6,988 bases of DNA from Deltaproteobacteria bacterium (lineage in GTDB: Bacteria > Desulfobacterota > Desulfobacteria > Desulfobacterales > UBA11574). Position 1 is the first letter of the stretch; the number at the start of each line of letters is the position of its first letter. Below, piece by piece: positions 5,421 through 6,988 of this stretch. The translations under genes and the position numbers were made by a program. The stretch spans positions 1 through 6,988 of the forward strand of contig JAFCZV010000095.1 of NCBI GenBank assembly GCA_019314155.1. Reading direction: 5' to 3'. The notes beneath the pieces are model-generated. The model was given only the letters and a program-made list of their open reading frames with translations, searched no databases and had not been told where the DNA came from.

Positions 5421-6350
5421 ATGAGCATTAATCTTCGAAACTTCGACTTGAATCTATTGGTTTGCTTTGATGCCCTGATGAGCGAACGCAATGTATCCAA
5501 AGCTGCTGAAAAGGTATTTTTAAGCCAATCAGGCATGAGCCATGCCCTGAACCGTTTGCGTGCCCTGCTGGATGATCCGATTTTGATGCGGACGGAACAG
5601 GGGATGATGCCGACCCCACGGGCCCTTGAAATGGAGATGCCGGTTAGAGAGATGCTCAATCGAATTAATCGCACCCTTTATACACAAAAACCATTTGATC
5701 CCATAACCACCGACAGAAGATTTGTTCTCTACTGTACCGAATATTTTGAATGCGTGGTGTTGCCGAAACTCATGGCGCACCTGGAAAAAGTTGCGCCCCA
5801 TTGCAGCATCGTAGCTGAAATACTGACGTATGAGTTGCCCGAATCCAAACTCACCAGCGGCGATGTCGATTTTATCATCGGCGTAGAAGGCCTTATGGAT
5901 ATCCCAAAGAATCTGATGAGTCGGAACTGGATGCAAGACTCGTTGGTATGCCTTGTTCGGGAAAAAAACTCAAAAATTGGAAATCGCATTTCCCTGAAGC
6001 AGTTCGCTGAAACGCCCCATATTTTACTTTCAATATTGGGCTCTCCGTTTAAATTTACATTTTTGGATAAATGGCTTAAAAAACAAAATCTTCAGAGAAA
6101 ATACAGCGTTACCACCGCAGCTTTTTTACCCGCTGCGCTGATTCTGGCCGAGACAGATTACATCATGACCCTGCCTCGCCGCATGGCAGCTAAACTGGTC
6201 GAAATCATGGCATTAAGATTGGTGGAACTTCCGAATACCCCCCCAAATTTTCAACTCAATCTCATCTGGCATCCCCTGTATGAAAAAGATCCTGCACACA
6301 TTTGGTTCAAGGAGCAACTCCTGAGCCTGGAGAATTCATTGAACAATTGA
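5421..6350 (+). CDS. LysR-family transcriptional regulator (NodD/NahR-like subgroup)
   Basis: This is a 309-residue protein of typical LysR length. Residues 8-67 form the winged helix-turn-helix: FDLNLLVCFDALM, then the recognition region KAAEKVFLSQSGMSHALNRLRALL, then DDPILMRTEQGMMPTPRA. This wording is characteristic of the NodD/NahR/LinR side of the family. A linker helix follows (about 68-90), then the two-lobed effector-binding domain (about 97-300). No transmembrane segment or signal peptide is visible. An in-frame TGA at 5409-5411 rules out a longer version, so ATG 5421 is the start. It is divergent from carbamate kinase, with the promoter array between them, the classic LysR arrangement, so I infer it controls the carbamate kinase cluster and perhaps itself. 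The effector is unknown; ornithine, citrulline, arginine or a guanidino compound are candidates from context. Confidence 0.93.
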   Translation: MSINLRNFDLNLLVCFDALMSERNVSKAAEKVFLSQSGMSHALNRLRALLDDPILMRTEQGMMPTPRALEMEMPVREMLNRINRTLYTQKPFDPITTDRRFVLYCTEYFECVVLPKLMAHLEKVAPHCSIVAEILTYELPESKLTSGDVDFIIGVEGLMDIPKNLMSRNWMQDSLVCLVREKNSKIGNRISLKQFAETPHILLSILGSPFKFTFLDKWLKKQNLQRKYSVTTAAFLPAALILAETDYIMTLPRRMAAKLVEIMALRLVELPNTPPNFQLNLIWHPLYEKDPAHIWFKEQLLSLENSLNN

Positions 6351-6373
6351 CCCCAAGTTTTATTGCCGGTCAA
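6347..6373 (+). other. Inverted repeat at the end of the LysR-family gene
   Basis: TTGACC (6347-6352, overlapping the TGA stop) and GGTCAA (6368-6373) are perfect 6-bp arms around a 15-nt loop. The hexamer is the same as the -35 box of promoters P1 and P3. No T-run follows directly, so termination is uncertain; a T6 run occurs only at 6394-6399. Confidence 0.3.
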
Positions 6374-6450
6374 ATTCAATGGACAGCGGGCGGCCTTTTT
6401 TAGGATTAAAATACCGTGTCTCCTGAGGAGGAAAGAACAATGGTTTTGAA

Positions 6451-6483
6451 AATAAAGAAGAATTGTTTCTTATTTAATTTTTA
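6451..6483 (+). terminator. Possible AT-rich terminator between convergent genes
   Basis: AAATAA-a-GAA and TTC-TTATTT can pair (one bulged A, short loop), followed on the plus strand by AATTTTT. It sits between the LysR-family gene and the convergent aspartate carbamoyltransferase, where a terminator is expected. The stem is all A/T except one G-C pair, so it is weak. Confidence 0.35.
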
Positions 6484-6489
6484 AGCACA

Positions 6490-6988
6490 TCAGGAAAATT
6501 CCGAAAGGATTTCCGATTCAACCCCGAAAATATAGGCTATCAAAGCTGCCCGAATCCACATGCCGTTTCGCTCCTGCTGCCAGTAGGCGGCCCGCGGATC
6601 ATTATCCACTTCCACTTCTATTTCATATCGCCGGGGAAGTGGATGCATAATGGTACAATGCGGTTGAATGATGGAGAGGTGTTCTTTCTTGAAATGGAAC
6701 TCGGGATAGGTGTCGGCTTCGTTAGACGGGCCGTCAGAATACTCTTTCTGAATTCTGGTCATGTAAATAGCGTCCACCAGCGGCATAACGCTTTCGAAAT
6801 CATCGGTTTCATAATAAGGAATGTCGCGTTTCTTCAAAAATTTTTTAATGTCGTCTTTCATCCTGAATATATCAGGTGAAACAAAGTACAGGCTTACGTC
6901 ATTATAATTTTTCATCAGATAACTCAGGGAACGGACGGTTCGTCCGCGCTTTAAATCACCGACCATAGCAATCTTTTTGCCGTCCAAA
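6490..6988 (-). CDS. pyrB: Aspartate carbamoyltransferase catalytic chain, C-terminal part
   Basis: This enzyme joins carbamoyl phosphate to aspartate, the first committed step of pyrimidine synthesis. The frame is open to the right edge; about 165 residues are visible and roughly the first 145-150 are missing (E. coli PyrB is 311 aa). The visible part starts at LDGKKIAMVGDLKRGRTVRS, a hallmark of the hinge into the aspartate-binding domain. It continues with MTRIQKE (76-82, Arg and Gln of the aspartate site), HPLPRR (115-120), VDNDPRAAYWQQ (128-139) and a C-terminal helix WIRAALIAYIFG. Any in-frame TTG start at 6985-6987 would be internal to the protein; the real start is off the window. The catalytic motifs in view are intact. 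No pyrI regulatory-chain gene follows the stop; the next gene downstream is the convergent LysR-family gene. Catabolic use is unlikely. Confidence 0.92.
   Translation of the reverse strand, partial: LDGKKIAMVGDLKRGRTVRSLSYLMKNYNDVSLYFVSPDIFRMKDDIKKFLKKRDIPYYETDDFESVMPLVDAIYMTRIQKEYSDGPSNEADTYPEFHFKKEHLSIIQPHCTIMHPLPRRYEIEVEVDNDPRAAYWQQERNGMWIRAALIAYIFGVESEILSEFS

Noticed and set aside
6365..6399. GCCG/CGGC stem followed by TTTTTT after the LysR-family gene
   Set aside because: Only four base pairs with a loop of about 20 nt; too weak to call a terminator.
6440..6484. 14-codon frame MVLKIKKNCFLFNF with a good GGAGG site
   Set aside because: It overlaps the AT-rich stem that looks like a terminator, its ribosome binding site lies in a CTCC/GGAG hairpin (6420-6430), and no gene follows in the same direction for it to lead.

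Overview
The window reads as part of a bacterial chromosome. It carries a catabolic-looking carbamoyl-phosphate gene cluster on the minus strand, a LysR-type regulator divergent from it, and the end of a pyrimidine-type aspartate carbamoyltransferase gene. Strong Shine-Dalgarno sites and sigma70-like promoters point to a Gram-negative bacterium. An anaerobic Desulfobacterota-like (deltaproteobacterial) host is my guess from the combination of genes; no marker gene here proves it.

Layout. On the minus strand, in transcription order: carbamate kinase (4735 to 3803), a COG2403-type P-loop GTPase / cyclic 2,3-diphosphoglycerate synthetase-like protein (3633 to 2293), ornithine carbamoyltransferase (2202 to 1201), and a glycine-amidinotransferase-like enzyme (1049 to beyond the left edge). 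On the plus strand, a LysR-family regulator (5421-6350) is divergent from carbamate kinase across a 685-bp intergenic region. The C-terminal half of an aspartate carbamoyltransferase gene (minus strand, 6988 to 6490) converges on the regulator and runs off the right edge.

How the genes may work together. Ornithine carbamoyltransferase running catabolically splits citrulline into ornithine and carbamoyl phosphate. Carbamate kinase then makes ATP, CO2 and ammonia from carbamoyl phosphate. These are the last two steps of the arginine deiminase pathway, but no arginine deiminase is in the window. In its place there is an amidinotransferase of the same pentein superfamily, an enzyme type that exchanges amidino groups between arginine and an amine acceptor and so releases or consumes ornithine. 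I infer a possible route in which ornithine carries amidino groups from some guanidino compound into ATP-yielding carbamoyl-phosphate breakdown, or in which arginine is used to make a guanidino product.

Most notable sequence features. Upstream of carbamate kinase, a 66-bp promoter unit is present three times in tandem at 82-83 bp intervals, and every copy carries TATACA on the minus strand. Two of the three have a TTGACC box exactly 17 bp away. The amidinotransferase gene is clearly GC-richer (about 59% against about 47%) and prefers different arginine codons from its neighbours. It also has an insertion of about ten residues in the loop before its catalytic histidine.
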